Positions 5,581 through 6,192 of a stretch of DNA of 6,192 nt are shown here, one piece after another. Below the pieces are notes generated by a model. It did not search any database, was not told the DNA's origin, and was given only the letters and a program-made list of their open reading frames with translations. Numbering within the stretch: position 1 is the stretch's first letter; the number at the start of each line of letters is the position of its first letter. The position numbers and the translations under genes are program-made. The DNA comes from Actinomycetota bacterium (lineage in GTDB: Bacteria > Actinomycetota > Nitriliruptoria > Euzebyales > Egibacteraceae): the NCBI GenBank assembly GCA_019347785.1, contig JAHWKQ010000138.1, positions 1-6,192 of the forward strand. Direction: 5' to 3'.

Positions 5581-6192
5581 ATGACCCGGCGGACGTTCCA
5601 CGTCGACAACATCCATTGCGAGGGGTGTTCGTCGTCGATCCGCGACGCCCTCACGCGCCTCGACGGCGTCGAGCAGGTCGAGGCGGACCCGGGCGCGGAC
5701 GCCGTGGTGGTCTCGTTCGCCGAGTCCCAGGTCGATCAGGGCACGATCGCCCGGCGGCTGGCCCGGGCCGGCTTTCCGGTCACTGGTCCGCCGGGGCCCG
5801 ACCGGCCCGCCGGGTCGAGCCAGGCCGGATCCGGGCGACGCCACGGCCCATCCGGCTGGTGGTCGCGGTACGGGGTGCTCACGGCAGCGGTCGCCGTCGT
5901 CGCGCTCGCCGGCTACGCGGGATACGAGCTGTATCCCCGCTTCGACCTGCCCGCCGCGGAAGGCGCCGGGCTGCTCGTGCTGGCCGCCGGCGCCGGCATC
6001 GCCTCGTTCTTCGCGCCCTGCTCGTTTCCCCTGCTCGTCGCCCTGCTGTCCCGGCAGGTGGGCGGGACGGCACGGGGCCGGGGGAGGGGCGGCCCGCTGC
6101 TGTTCGCCTCCGCGATGGCCGGCGGCGCGACGGCGTTCCTCGTGCTGCTCGGCGCCCTGATCGCGCTGGGCGGCGGCGCCTTCGCCGCGAGC
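5581..6192 (+). CDS. HMA-domain/CcdA (DsbD)-like membrane protein, partial
   Basis: The frame is open from the ATG to the window edge: 204 residues with no stop, so the C-terminus is missing. Residues 1-67 form a heavy-metal-associated domain (MTRRTFHVDNIHCEGC; soft-metal ligands C13 and C16), as in copper chaperones and MerP-like proteins. A Pro/Gly linker (68-95) leads to a membrane helix (98-118). Next is GLLVLAAGAGIASFFAPCSFPLL (130-152) with C147 in the F-F-x-P-C-x-F-P-L-L motif of CcdA/DsbD thiol-redox carriers, then another helix (171-200). The likely role is membrane handling of a soft metal, or of electrons to a metal-binding site; the metal is unknown. There is no Shine-Dalgarno, and the MerR-type -10 ends 6 nt before the ATG. 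A second conserved cysteine of CcdA should lie beyond the edge. Confidence 0.85.
   Translation, partial: MTRRTFHVDNIHCEGCSSSIRDALTRLDGVEQVEADPGADAVVVSFAESQVDQGTIARRLARAGFPVTGPPGPDRPAGSSQAGSGRRHGPSGWWSRYGVLTAAVAVVALAGYAGYELYPRFDLPAAEGAGLLVLAAGAGIASFFAPCSFPLLVALLSRQVGGTARGRGRGGPLLFASAMAGGATAFLVLLGALIALGGGAFAAS

Noticed and set aside
5022..5844. Minus-strand open frames opposite the Fur-family and HMA-CcdA genes
   Set aside because: No recognisable domain, and the plus-strand genes have clear family motifs and promoters.

Overview
The window is very GC-rich DNA (by eye above 70% G+C). It uses GTG starts, apparently leaderless genes, and protein families typical of high-GC Actinomycetota (streptomycete or related actinomycete type). 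The genus cannot be told from the sequence alone.

Layout. (1) Positions 1-740 hold no intact gene. Two short stretches look like remains of genes: the C-terminus of a VOC/glyoxalase-type protein (about 397-480) and a YHS-like DPVCRMTVD motif (650-739). (2) Positions 750-1529 (+) encode a CoxG-like SRPBCC protein with an acidic linker and a hydrophobic C-terminal anchor, behind a strong ribosome binding site. (3) Positions 1560 to about 2331 (-) hold a broken alpha/beta hydrolase. Its sequence is spread over three frames and the stretch that should carry the nucleophile serine is missing. (4) Positions 2418-4948 (-) are a compact ECF-type metal uptake operon: a fused CbiM/NikM-PDGLE substrate-binding protein, a CbiQ-type transmembrane coupler and a CbiO-type ATPase, with a 6-nt gap and a 4-nt overlap. 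(5) A 136-bp divergent regulatory region (4949-5084) holds two 15-bp elements that fit the recalled nickel-regulator (Nur) box, lying on the transporter promoter. (6) Positions 5085-5546 (+) encode a Fur-family regulator, most likely Nur. (7) From 5581 to the window edge (+) runs an HMA-domain plus CcdA/DsbD-like membrane protein. It lies behind a textbook MerR-family promoter: a perfect 20-bp palindrome inside a 20-bp spacer.

How the parts fit. I read 2418 to 6192 as a metal-homeostasis island. The Fur-family protein probably senses nickel and shuts off the divergent transporter through the paired boxes. The transporter is therefore more likely a nickel importer (NikMNQO) than a cobalt importer, although cbi names would be assigned by similarity. 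The leader has no room for a cobalamin riboswitch, and the His2/His67 pair expected for Ni/Co binding is present. The HMA-CcdA gene is controlled separately, probably by a MerR-type metal sensor (Cu, Hg, Zn or similar) encoded outside the window. Both rightward metal genes show the same leaderless geometry: a TANNNT -10 element, six bases, then the start codon.
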